Shown here: one piece after another, positions 12,052 through 23,957 of the stretch
How positions within the stretch are numbered: the stretch's first letter is position 1
How the letters are laid out: each line of letters opens with the position of its first letter
Position numbers and translations under genes: made by a program
Assembly (NCBI GenBank): GCA_030435675.1
Contig: CM059625.1
Location: 9,734,001 to 9,798,000 of the forward strand
Source of the DNA: Steinernema hermaphroditum
Taxonomy: Eukaryota > Nematoda > Chromadorea > Rhabditida > Steinernematidae
Length of the DNA: 64,000 nt
Direction of reading: 5' to 3'
Notes under the pieces: generated by a model
What the model was told of the DNA's origin: nothing
The model's input: the letters and a program-made list of their open reading frames with translations, nothing else
The model's database searches: none

Positions 12052-15000
12052 CTAAAAGGATCCACAATTAATTAGCCGTACTGGTGCAGCTCGCCCCCGG
12101 TAAACACACTTTAGAGTCACGTTTAAACGGCACAATGTACTCATTAGCAGATGAAGCGATGCTCGCTCGCTAACGACTTGGATAGGGCAGTATGGGAAAG
12201 AATGAACGCGACTGAAGGTTAAGTGTCTCGCAGGGTTAGTTAACCCCGACTAAAGTATTTACGCCTCATTACCTACGGGGGAACGCTCCCAAAATGTCAA
12301 GTATTTGCTCTCACTACCCGTTCAGTTCCCGTTTCCCTAAACCCTCATTCAGGACGCTGAGTGTAAACCACGGCACATACACAAGCACAAATCCAAGATT
12401 GCGAAGATAATTGTCCAAACAGCATCACTGTGAGGTCAGGCTCACCCTCAGAAAGCGCACTATCAATCATAAACGGTTTGCATGGACGGGGGCATGCACA
12501 GTCCGTCAAGTAGCGACAACGCCTTTTGCGCGACAAGCATAACCGATGGGCCGTTCAATAGGCGGGGCGACCATATGTGCTCAGAATATAGCAACCGTGA
12601 TGTCCTTCGTAATTTATTACTAAATCCTGCTGTTGCCATAAATGGCATTTTCTTTTTTACAGTGTTGAGTAACATTCAGTTGATTGAGACTTTGCAAGAA
12701 ACTACGATAACGCGGATAGATCAAGTGCCCATAACGAGATAAAACGCCAAATTCAAAGGCGCAATCGTAATAAATTACATATAATCCCCGCTAAGATTCG
12801 ATCATAAAACCATTACGCTATATTTACGGCTAGCCGAATAGCAAATCTTGACAAATATGAGCAATGACACAGAGGAAGCACGGCGAGCAACCACTCCAAA
12901 AGTGAAATTGCGCTTTTTGTTCCAGCAAACTTTCCTAAGCGTTTCCTTGAGTGACCATACATTGCTCGCGGGTGTCCGGGAGATCGGACAGCCCACTTGT
13001 TCGGACGAATCCGTTCTTTGTCTTTGCCGTATCTAAAATCTTATCTCGGAACGCGGAAAGTGCCGTCAGTTAAAGATCTCATCGCGCGCAGTGTGTCCCT
13101 CACGTTACCCACTCAGTCAGAAACCACGAGCGCTTCCTTTGAAGAAGGTCATTAGATGCGCCGCTCTTAGCGGTTTGACTGCTTTGTCGCTTTATGGCGT
13201 TTTCGCCTAAGAGATCCGCTGCTCGATCGTAAAATCAAACCTCACTGACCGAAAGCACTCGTGCGCACTGTGGACAGTTGGCACTGAAGAAAGAAGAATT
13301 CGTACGTTTTCTTTGCTAATACGCAGTGAAATCGAAGACTGGTCACCAAAACACCTGAGCTAACATCCAACAATTCACCCAAGTAGGAGACAATGAGGGT
13401 CATCTCATCTCTTATCCAAACAAAGCGCGCAAGAAGCGCAGTGAGAAACATCCGCATCACCGAAGAAGCACATAACTGAAGTGGTGCATTCTGCCTTTCC
13501 TGCGTGCCACTCCCTTTCGGGAGGTTCGGATGGCGCATCGTGACCTCGGTCATTGGCGTCACCCTCCCCCCGCCGGTTTCGTTTGCTCCTTGTAAGGACC
13601 CCAACCTTACAAGCGCGCTTGGAGAAAGTGAAGAATCGCTTGTCTTTGCGCGACAAACAACAGAAAATGGAACGATTGTCCCAAGACAAGGCCAAGATTA
13701 TAATTTAAGGCAATTTATAAGGTAGTAGGGAGAACAGGTGGGCGAAGGTCTCTTCTGTCATTGAGGACAATTAGTAGAACAAAAGAGAACGATTCGTTGT
13801 CCGTGGCAATAATTAGGATCGCCCAAAGCGTAACAGATCAGCTTAGCACACTTTCAGCATGTTCGTCCTGTTTGACATACCATACCCAGCAACTAACGGC
13901 AAAAAATGACGATAACATCAGTTAAAATTAATGAGCGATGCTGCATCGGTGCACAGATGGTTTCGATAAGACTGTAAAATATGTAAGTAAATGTCCACGC
14001 AATTTGAGAACGTGTCAGAAGCCGATGTAAGTAGAACGGATAAAGTGTGAACGGAGGTAATGGCAGGCTCAAAGGGCTAGGCAAACGGGTCACCTATACC
14101 GATGTTATTTACTTATTCGAGAAGCAAACGAAACGGGGATGGACGGGATCAGAGCCACATTTCTCACAGCGCTGTCCGAAGTCGTGTCGCCTTGGACCAA
14201 CGGCCCTTGCAAGAACGACGATATCCACTCAAACAGTGTGAATTACAGCCGCGAAGGGTTTTCGCAATCGAGGGACCGATGGTTCATCGAGATTGAAAAA
14301 CAGGTCGTCACCTGAGAAGAATTCGCCGAACAAAACAGCGCAAGTTGATGCTGAATGAGTAAGAAAAGAGGACCCTCTAACCACGCTTGAAACCTTCCGA
14401 CAGACACGATCGAAACACATAGGTCGAGCTGAAGATGACATGGGCAAAAACTGGTTACATGCGCACGGATAATCCTTGAATGACTGTCAGAGATGTCCAC
14501 TGACCGGACCTCGAAATTAACATAGATTCCTGTACCTGAAGAAGTAGTTCAGGAAATTGCACTCCACTCGCGCGACAAAAACATAGATAGGCCGCCTTAT
14601 AATTGAGATCTTCACCTTATATCCTAATAATCACCTTTATCGAACGGCAACGCCACTTAGCGGCAAATCGAAACAGAAGGACTCCAGGAGATATGCATAC
14701 GCCTTTGTCTAGCTGTAAGTTACGGTAAAACATCTGCTCTCTGAGGTTTTAAGCGAAGGCAGTATTTAAGAGATTTGGCCATTTCTGGCGCGAGCTATTG
14801 TTTGTTGAAATCGCCAACCATAGACAAAATGAAATTATGCAAATAGTGATATCGGCATTGACATTACTCATCCTTCAGAATGACAAATAGATGCTCCATA
14901 TGTCCCTTTTCAAGTACCCTAGCAGAAAAAGGATTCAGATCGCACAGTAGCTTGTCGACCATAGGACTAATGCTATCTAAGTGGTCCGTGAGGCAGCCGG

Positions 15001-16152
15001 CGCGCGGATTTTGACGCCATTGTTCTCGCCGACAGCACCCGGCATGCGTGCATGGAAAACAATCTGGTGTCTATAAAGGGCACGGAAAGCATTAGAGGTG
15101 TTAGGCTGACAATAACATCAACACTGGTTTGTTAATGTGTTCAACGAAGCTGGGACTCGGAACAAGACGCCACTGTCAGAGGGAAGCAATTACAAGTAGT
15201 CGTGGCAGCTCACCTCCGTCTCCACCCATGCGCCCCTCTTACATTCTTGTGCACGACAATTAAAAATAAGAAGACGAGCGCGTTTCCCTGTTCATGCTGA
15301 GCACATCGCATAGTCCACAGGAATTTTCAACTAAAGAGGTTGTAATTCATCCCTAAGCATAGGGACAACAAAAGCGCACTGACTGAAATGTTATTATTAG
15401 CACAGTCTTAGCATCGATGAAAAGAATAATCTGCTATCGAAAGGTCACAATTCCAGGGTGATATTCAACGGTCAGCTGCTTGGCACTACTAAAGTTAATG
15501 TAACGAAAAATTCAGAGGCGGCTGGTGAAACGGCGTACATCAAGGTCGTGGGGTCGCCGGTGCGCGATGCGTTTCCATCCGCCTTGCTTTCTAATGTAGG
15601 ACATCGACAGAACTGTGTGAGTCACAGTGATCAACAGGCCGGAGGTGTCGCGTCTTATTCTAATTTTCGGCGGCAGACAACTCAAAGAGTACGTGTTTCT
15701 ATACGCTCACGTTGACACTTTTGAGCTCAAGTATCGGCATCTACCTTTACAGCTCTAACAATAGGGTGTAGAGGTTAAGTGCGGCGAAACAAAGGTAATC
15801 GGATACCACCCCAAAACAGCTCAAGTTCCTTAAACAGTCTAAATACTGTATACAAGTGATCAGATGGACCATTTTAACCCATCACGAGGAGGAACTCTAA
15901 TCAACGATCCGGACTACTTTACGCACGACTGCCCATCGCAATGGGAGAGCAAACGGCGACAAGTGATGGTCAACTGTAGTTTTCAAGTGGCTACAACCGG
16001 GTGCTATTCTAACGTCGAAGTACTACAAAACTCTGTGATAATTACACCTTTATTGCAATATATAATCTCAGTAAAACATATATCGAATAATCCCGCTTAC
16101 GGTAGAACACATCGAGGCGTCTAAAAGGTAAAGGATTATTTGACGTAAATAA
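12052..16152. other. Intergenic region between the two DM13 genes
   Basis: About 4.1 kb with no ORF that I can tie to a family or to splice sites. The longest open frames (for example 13242-13604 minus, 15864-16124 plus) lack domain signals. The region upstream of 12051 should hold the promoter of the Skeletor-like gene. Confidence 0.5.
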
Positions 16153-19100
16153 TCATTGTTCTACCGCTGTTCCTTGGAGATCTGGTGGTAAATTTATGTC
16201 TTTGTAAGGTACGTATTGCTTTGAAAGGTCGAGAAGACGAGGTGGGGAGTAGACGGAGAGCCAGAAGACATCTTTTATGGTTAGCGTGCCGGGAAGTCTT
16301 AGTGTAACTGTTTCATTGCGGTAATCTCGCAAAGATTCACAGTCAAAGCTTTTCGAATTTCTGGAAAAAAAAGCTTGAAATACAATATAGACGTCAGCAA
16401 TATGATGCTGTACCTGTCGAATATGGGCACGATATGTCCACTGGAATTTGGTCCAATGTCCTTTCCAACCATAAACCAGGCAGCAACACCATTCGCAGAA
16501 AAGCAAAAATCGGTCACTTCTATCGTCTTGATATCCAAAAGCTAAATCCTTATCATTGTACGGTGGACGAGTGCATTGTTTACCTTAATCGTGCCTGACG
16601 ACAGGGAATGGAGTGGATTTGTATTAAAAGGATTCAACTGAACGGGGGCAGGGATCTTGAAAGCAGGCCCATTTGGAATGAGCACAGCAGCGACGGTAGA
16701 CTAAACACTCGAAATCTGCAAAAGCAATAAACTGTCGTTTACCTTCTTCTTGTGGTTGCGCAGAGCCATCCAGTATGTTGTTTTTATCCATTTATCATCG
16801 GGCAACGTTAGCAGAAGAGGTTGAAAGCCCTCATACCATTCAAGCGGTGTCGGACTGGAGGCCGCTTCCGAGGTTGCATGAGATGCCGATGGTGATAGGG
16901 TATCATGGATTATGGCATTTGAGGAATCGGGAAGGACAGTAGTGCCGAATGTCTGATCTGATTTCACAAGTGATGTATTTCCCTTCGAAAGGTCGGCATT
17001 TGTTTGCTGTTCTTCAACACCCTCCATGGGTGTGACAATACCGCCCTAAACTTCCAAATTACCGTGTCTTGTATACTTGAAATATGTCTACCTTTACTGA
17101 GAGATGAACTGTTTTTGAATCTTCAATTAGATTTGATGGCTTTTCATATATATCTCGGAATATATCTCTTGCTTTCCGTGAAACCTCATTCGTTGTTCCG
17201 TTTTGGGATATTGTCGAACTTGTAGATGTGGAAGCGAGTTTACTTCCTCTCACTGTAGCGTTTATTATCTATAATGCCACTTTCGTTTCAAAATAAACGA
17301 TGGGCATCCTACTATTATTGGCTTGACTGTGAAGACAGTGAAATCTATTGGCTCTGGGCGTATGTAGAAACCGTTATCACTAGGGAAGATATCGGCAATC
17401 ATGTCGTCCGCGATCACTTTGGGTCCTGCCCAAAACGTTATGTTTTCTTCAAGATTTTAATTGTTTCGATTAATAGTCCTTGTACCTGTCATTGATCCAG
17501 GGCGGAAGTGAAATTTCGATACAATGAAGCGGCGGTCGTCGACTGCCCACAATGCGCCATTGACATTAAACTTGGTGTTATTCTGCCCTTAACGATAACA
17601 CTCATAATAAAATCTGCTACTTACCTGTGATGAAAATCCCCCACAGTAACTGCCATAATAGGGTAGCTGTTCAGAGGCAATTAAAGAAGCCTGTGTGGAA
17701 TCCTTCTCAGAAACACTTGGACGATTCTGTTGAATCCATTCCATTAACTTATTACTGTTGTGCTTGATTGTGGATTGCTTATCTTTTGCAAGCTCCCTGA
17801 ATTCGAACGGTTATAAGAAAAAACGCTCCGCTGAAGTAACAAACATGAGTGAATTCCTATCCACTTCCCCATTTTTAACAGCTGCTTCGAGAATGTCCCG
17901 TTCAGCATTGCCAAATCCGCTCAAGTCAAAAGTGTCTGAAAAATGGCAATAAGCTCTGTCACATGCAACAAACTCGCCAGGAGATTGGACCAACGGTGAT
18001 CCTGCTGCTCTTTGCGGAGTTGCCACATCAGTGGAAACAGATGTTTCAGAGACACCCGGTAGAACAGCGGTGCTGGTTAGCTTTGCTGGCTTTGAAATAC
18101 CTGCCAGCGCGTTGGTAACCGTGGATAAAAGCTCCTAAAAAATGGAGACCATTTCCAGCAGTACGGTAAACAAACCTGATTTCCTCCAGGTAGTGCTAAC
18201 AGATTTTTAGCGAGATTAGATAACTGGTTAATGGTTGGCCCGTTTGATAAAATGGACTGAAGAGCATTTCCGTTTTGAGTGGCAGTCCCTTGTACGGAGG
18301 AAAGTGAACTGAGTCCATCGAAGGTCGGAGGTGAGTGTCGCACTTGTGACTGTGCAAAAATGGAGTCAACGAGATTTGTCGATGGTCCATTGAACGATGG
18401 TGCAATGGGAGATGCGCCTAGTCGGGAATATTGTGGCACACCAGCCACAACAGGACTCGTTAAAATTGATCTGGGTGGTCCGTTTGGTACACGGTTGGGG
18501 ACAGTAACGTTTGGGTATTTATTCCCATAGAAGAAGTTTTCTGTTATTGGTCGCAACGACGTAAACTGTGTTTGCGTAGGTGACTGAGAAGAGGATGGTC
18601 TGCAAAATAAGCATAATTGAAAGCTACAGTGCAGCTTTCTAGGTACTCTGGTTTTAATGAATGAAACATGGTATCTGTTGTGTAGTTAGTTGCGGGAATT
18701 GGACGCTGTGGAACAGCCTGGGTCAATGGCTTATTGAGCTTGAACTGCTGATGAAGAATGCGATTGGTCTCTCCAATAGGAGGGGTATGATCATTCGATT
18801 CGAAGTTCTGCCCTCTAAAAATCGATTAGTTACTTATAAAATTAAACCCTATTTTGGTACGTCCGTTGCTTAGTGATCCGATAGCAAAGCAATACATGAG
18901 AAACTCACTTGTGCCCCGTAAGCAGTTTTGACTTTCGTTGTAGCTTTGTTGTTTTGAATGGTGGGAGATATATTGTTATGGGTTTAGAGCTGTTGTTGAT
19001 GTTGTCAAACGCAGTTCTCATTGAGTTCGCATTAGTGGGAGAACTACGGTATGGAATAAACTTCTTTTTGCTTGAAAGGAGAATGGGGTCGGATCGCTTG

Positions 19101-19348
19101 TCTGCTTTAGAGAAGGGCCCTTCCGAGTCAACTTCCGGACTCTCATTCTTCTCCTTTATCAATTGGCGATACTCAGACCACGGAATAACTTTCCCTTGAG
19201 TTTGATGGCCACTTATTAGGGGAGCGATGTAATTGGACTGAGGATTACCTGCAATTAGGTGTCCTTACAATGAACTCGGATACAAAACGCTACCTGACGC
19301 ACTTCTGAAAGCAGTAGTAGTAATCAGTAAGGTTAGGAAACGGAGCAT
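16153..19348 (-). CDS. Second DM13-domain secreted protein with long low-complexity N-terminal region
   Basis: Exons in transcript order: 19348-19294, 19248-18909, 18814-18647, 18599-18176, 18134-17845, 17796-17625, 17582-17486, 17446 to an uncertain donor near 17330-17390, 17252-17092, 17045-16743, 16700-16584, 16541-16414, 16360-16153. All junctions except exon 8/9 agree in phase. Residues 1-18 form a signal peptide (MLRFLTLLITTTAFRSAS). About 450 residues of Pro/Ser/Thr/Asn-rich sequence follow. The first DM13-like domain starts at YCGGFSSQNNTKFNVNGALW and includes FHFRPGSMTENITFWAGPKV and LLLTLPDDKWIKTTYWMAL. The last domain has SLSSGTIKLLDIKTIEVTDF, AAWFMVGKDIGPNSSGHIVP and NETVTLRLPGTLTIKDVFWL, then SVYS where the canonical DM13 Cys would be. 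The missing Cys suggests loss of the proposed redox site. Same strand as the Skeletor-like gene 4 kb away, so an old tandem duplication is possible. Confidence 0.75.
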
Positions 19349-20932
19349 CTTGAAGGTATACTTTGTGCGGCAAGGCGTCATCTCGACGGAAACATGTGGC
19401 AGAGTGGTATAAGGACGGATAGCCGGCAATCGGCTCTAAAGCGGGGATGCACTGAGGCAAATCAGGTCAACCGCCGCCGAACGGCAACACAAAGACAGCG
19501 GAAATGCGCACTCAAAAACCTATCTGACCCTCATACAATTGTTAAACACTTAACTGCTCATGAGGGCACGACGGCCAGCAACGGACAAAGAGAGGAAGGT
19601 GTCATTGAAGCGCTAAAAACACTTGTGTTGGAATGTACCGTTTACTTCCGCAATACCATGTGTAATTGCGGGAGAAACAAGAGCGTGACAACAACCGAAA
19701 AGTAGGAGATAACATGGATGAGCTGCTACTGACCTCATAGTCAAATCGACGTACTATTAGTCGTTCGCCACCCCTGAATAAAACACTTACAACGGATAAA
19801 GTGTCAGCCTTTGATTGCTGCCCTTGGAACCAATCATTATGTTCAAGGAACAGGCCTGAACATCACGTAGAAGTATAGATGTGCCATGAATTACTAAATG
19901 TAGCACACGATTATGCCAATTATACCGATGAACAACGTGCATTATCCTTTCTCGTCGCTATTTACATTACGCTATCGTTGCGTTGTTAGGTTTGTTCAAG
20001 CGCTTATTCGTTCACAGATAATCTCATTGATATCGTTCTCTTCTTTGTAATTTCTTGTATGTTTGCTGTGCGAATCACTTTACAGCGAACAATTTCCGCC
20101 TGAGGTTGCGTATATTCCGAAGCCAATTTTAGAAGAAGAGCGAAACATCCGAATCATTAGTTCGCATTGCTGTGACATTTATTGCATCTCGTCATCTCAA
20201 CTTCATGTTATGCCCCCTTTTGTGCGTTCTATCCGCGAATAAATTGCAAGGAACAATTCGTACTTCTGCATATCAGGTTGAACGAAGAAGATCTGTAATG
20301 TTCCGTTTTGTGAACACATTCCACACATCTGTGCATGTTACAAAATCCTAACAAACACTGTCGATAAGCGACGAATGCACCTCCTCACTTTTGCTTGCTC
20401 ATTCATGACCGATTCATGTCTCTGATTCATGACCGCCTTCCTTTGTCATATTGGTGGATTTGGACATCGCTTTCCGTTTTTTTCTACTATCTGCTTTGGA
20501 GGTATACGTCCGCTGTCTTTTGACCGCATCGCATTACGGCACAGTCGACTGTCCTGTAAAAGTCGATAAAGGCAAAACGATGCATGCGTTGCAGCACGTC
20601 TTTCCCGATGTTCGCTTTGGTGCCCTGACGGGCCGTTCGTCTATAAATGTGTCTTCATGAGTCATCGATTCGAGATTTCAAAAATTTCCTGTATAAGCCG
20701 TAAATTTCGTTTCTATTTCTATGTGTTTAAAGCGGTGGCTGTCATTTTGCGGTATAGGCTCACATGTATCGATCGACAAGGAACCTACTTTGTTTGTTAA
20801 CTATCGATTTTCTATTGACTGTGCAACTTTACTGGCGTTTCGTGTCACATACAGGCTGTCGAAATTTCGTTCAGTACTGACGGCTCACTGTTGTAGAACG
20901 CGACAAACGTCAGTGGTATAAGAAAAGTCATC
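19349..20932. other. Intergenic region
   Basis: Divergent upstream region between the minus-strand DM13 gene and the plus-strand LITAF gene. I see only short ORFs (for example 19394-19705) without domain or splice support. Confidence 0.5.
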
Positions 20933-21612
20933 ATGTCGGCTCCTTCTGACAATACAAGTCCACCGCCATATGGTATGTCCTTTTAGAAGAACGCCGTTAC
21001 AGTTAAGTACTCTTGTTTTCTTTAGAACTTGCTTCGGATCCGACGAAGTACAGCTCAGTACCACCATCCCATCCCTATGGTCCTTATCAGCCCCAGCAGT
21101 CAAATTATCCCCCTCCTCCTCTTCATCAGCAACCTATGCAAAGTACAATTATAGCCTTATGCATCATTGTAACTTTCGTATTACAGACAACTACTCGAAT
21201 CCACCACCACCCATCCCGCCATCTCCAGTAAATATACCTTCAAATCCTGTACCAACCACGATTCATGTACTGCGACTCGGGCCACGGCCAATGAGTATGG
21301 CATGCCCCAACTGCAACCAACCGATTGTCACCCGAACCACTCCGAATGCCGGTCTTCTGACGTTTCTTCTTTCCTTGGGACTTGTCCTTATAGGGTACGT
21401 CATGAAAAAACCAGCAAATTAGATCTTTACCTCTTTCTACTTTTATTTAGATGTTTCATGGGATGCTGTTTGATTCCTTTCTGCATTGAAGACTGCCAGG
21501 TGAGTGCGATATTCATCATACATATGTGCAACAAGAGTCGAACATTTTTCAGGATATCCATCACTTTTGTCCGAATTGCAATGCTTTCATTGGCGTTTAC
21601 AAACGAATGTGA
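20933..21612 (+). CDS. LITAF-domain (LPS-induced TNF-alpha factor-like) membrane protein
   Basis: Five exons: 20933-20972, 21026-21142, 21187-21394, 21451-21499 and 21553-21612 (474 nt, 157 aa). The N-terminal ~85 residues are Pro/Tyr/Gln-rich (PYGPYQPQQSNYPPPP, NPPPPIPPSP), resembling the PPxY-type adaptor-binding region of human LITAF/SIMPLE. The LITAF domain follows: CPNCNQPIVT provides the first CxxC, a hydrophobic stretch (GLLTFLLSLGLVLIGCFMGCCLIPF) inserts into the membrane, and HFCPNCNAFIGVYKRM supplies the second CxxC. Such proteins are monotopic, zinc-binding and sit on late endosome/lysosome membranes. AATAAA at 21762-21767 lies 150 bp after the stop. Confidence 0.93.
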
Positions 21613-22875
21613 GAATCATTCCAGTTCCCAAAAGTCAGAATAACACTATCTACGAAACATGTTACCGGTGAGCACAAAGAAGAAAGAAGTCTACTGCAGA
21701 CTACGCAAAACCAATGTATTTAGTTCGTTTTCAAAAGCCTGTTTTCAAATTTACTGCATCTAATAAAGCCTACTATGACACGGTGAAGTGATCGCTCTGG
21801 TTTGATGAGAGAGAAGAAATCCATTGCTTCAAAAGCAGTATTCAAAGAGCCCTGATGAAACAGCCGTTGCGAATTGCTGAAGGGGTAGACTTAACTGTGT
21901 TTCTCTTTGATGTCATCGACACCCAGGACGCATGACTGTAAACCGAGAGACCCTAAGATAATAGGCTTCGTGTACATAGTGGGTCGGTCATTATCGTAGG
22001 TCTTGGGACGCGTTCCCTTTAAGCGGGCTTGGCTTTCGTGGTTTCCTATCTTATGTAAACTGCAGAACGCTTCCATAATCCGCGATGGATTTCAAGATAT
22101 CTCGCTGTTGGATATTCATATAGATGTCACTTCTCTTCGGACGTGTTAATGCCCTTTCAATGCGTTCGGCACTTTTGTTAACTCTCTGTATTTCAGAGTG
22201 CAGCGATGATCAGACGAATACGTGTTGATTCGATTCGTTTATCCTGGATATCGTCGGCTCACAATGTAAGAATGATCAGGAGCATCAAGATATTCCCCCT
22301 GTTTTAGTCGACTACGGCATCTAAGTACTTTAACGGACACGTCCCGACTGGTAAGAGAGTGCAATCTAATTCATCACAAATATCGGTACCGCTTTCGCTT
22401 CTGTCCTTTTCATTCTTCAGTTATGTTCTCTCCCTCTATCGGCTGTGTCCTATGCTCTGAGATGTTATGTGATTTTTTATTGCCTTCGATCCACTCTGTC
22501 TGATGATCACGAACTTGGCGTTTCGAGCATGTATGACGTATGTAGATTACTTTGCGTTTTGCACCTTCGCCGCCAAATTGTGATTTTGCACTAATAATCA
22601 TAATGTTATTAGACTTTCATGCAGAAGCTGAAATCACCGCCATTCCGTCAACGGCGTCATTTTTTCCGATATGGAGGGCGTCTTTTATCTATTTTAGCGT
22701 TATCTTTGTCTGCCACTTACGTGCCTTGTCTCTCTGTGGACATTAGATTAGATTTTTTGACGTACAGAATTTAACAGTAAGTGCGTTAAGTGCGCTGCTT
22801 CATTCTACGGTTGATCTGATATCCAATAGTAGATTATTATCCTTATTCATAGGGAAACGCTTCAAAGTTTATTTT
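21613..22875. other. LITAF 3' UTR and intergenic region
   Basis: Contains the LITAF poly(A) signal near its start and presumably the promoter of the downstream ICT1 gene. No other gene seen. Confidence 0.5.
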
Positions 22876-23809
22876 ATGCATCGTTTGTTGCTTAAAGGTG
22901 TGCGCATTTTGACGAATTTTCCTTCGATGCCTGAGAAACTAAGCTCTCTCGCTGCTAACTCGTTAATCGATTTTGATGAAGGAAGATCAACGTATGTTTG
23001 ATTTGCGTTTAGTTTGTTCTGGTCCTTTTTTAACCCTCCATCAACGTTTGATGGCAAATAGTGTTGAGTAATACCGCAGTGAATCAGATTCGTGCCTGCG
23101 CTGCGTCTAGTGTAACTCATGATATCTACTGAGTTTGTCACTCCAACGCTGCAGTCCACCGATGTGTCCATTGTCATCTATACGTTCGTCATTCATTTTC
23201 AGATCGTATACGAAAATCATTCACACTCAGTGGAGGGCCGGGCGGTCAACATGTTAACAAAGGTTTGTAACTCTGCTTGATGTTCTACGAATACGTAATA
23301 TATTTTTATAGTGTCCACGAAAGCGGAGATTCGTTTTAATATTGCAACAGCGGACTGGCTAGCTCCTGAGCTACGAGAGCATTTCGTTAAGTCGTGCCCC
23401 CAGAAGGTAAACAAGAGCAACGAAGTTGTCATAGAATCTTCGAAAACGAGATCTCAGGTATCTTGCGTGCAGGCAGAATTATTTATCTGTTTAGAAACTT
23501 ATAGTCACAAAATCTGGACGATTGTTTTGACAAGTTGCGAACTGCACTGCTGAGATGTGCTCTTGATCTGGAATACCAGCAACGTACGCCGTCTGAATCA
23601 GATGTTGCAATTTTGACCAAAAGGTAAAGATTGATAGATATGCTTTATTGATTCCTGTCTCATAGTATATTTGTGCTATAATGTGCCATCGTCACAATGA
23701 TTCCCATATAATAAATCCTTAATTTAGAGCTCAAGACTCCGTACAACGCCGTTTAACAGAAAAACGGCGATTGTCGGACAAGAAGCGAGAACGCTCGACC
23801 GTTTTCTGA
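22876..23809 (+). CDS. Mitochondrial peptidyl-tRNA hydrolase ICT1 / mitoribosomal protein mL62
   Basis: Releases nascent chains from stalled mitochondrial ribosomes through a GGQ motif and is also a structural subunit of the large mitoribosomal subunit. Proposed exons: 22876-22991, 23088-23104 (17 bp), 23203-23262, 23312-23457, 23505-23623 and 23728-23809 (540 nt, 179 aa). The N-terminus (MHRLLLKGVRILTNFPSMPE) is basic and amphipathic, fitting a mitochondrial presequence. The catalytic motif is SGGPGGQHVNKVSTKAEIRF, followed by ATADWLAPELREHF, KVNKSNEVVIESSKTRSQ and a Lys/Arg-rich C-terminal tail that in the family enters the mRNA channel. The GGQ exon and downstream exons are certain. The micro-exon was chosen because it alone keeps the frame and gives FVPALHRIRKSF, which fits the family. 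The gene ends 149 bp before the zinc transporter start. Confidence 0.88.
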
Positions 23810-23957
23810 AGAAGTTTCGTGCAGTCGTACCTTTGATAAACTGTTATGTGCGTGCGTGTTCTTTTCCCTTACTGGTTTTGTTACCACTGCTATTTCAAAT
23901 CGTGTTCATTGATCGTCGCTTCAGTAATTAATGTGATCTTCAGATCAATCTTGGGAC

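Noticed and set aside
22869..23177. 102-codon minus-strand ORF over the ICT1 5' region
   Set aside because: Antisense to the presequence exon and introns of a well-supported gene.
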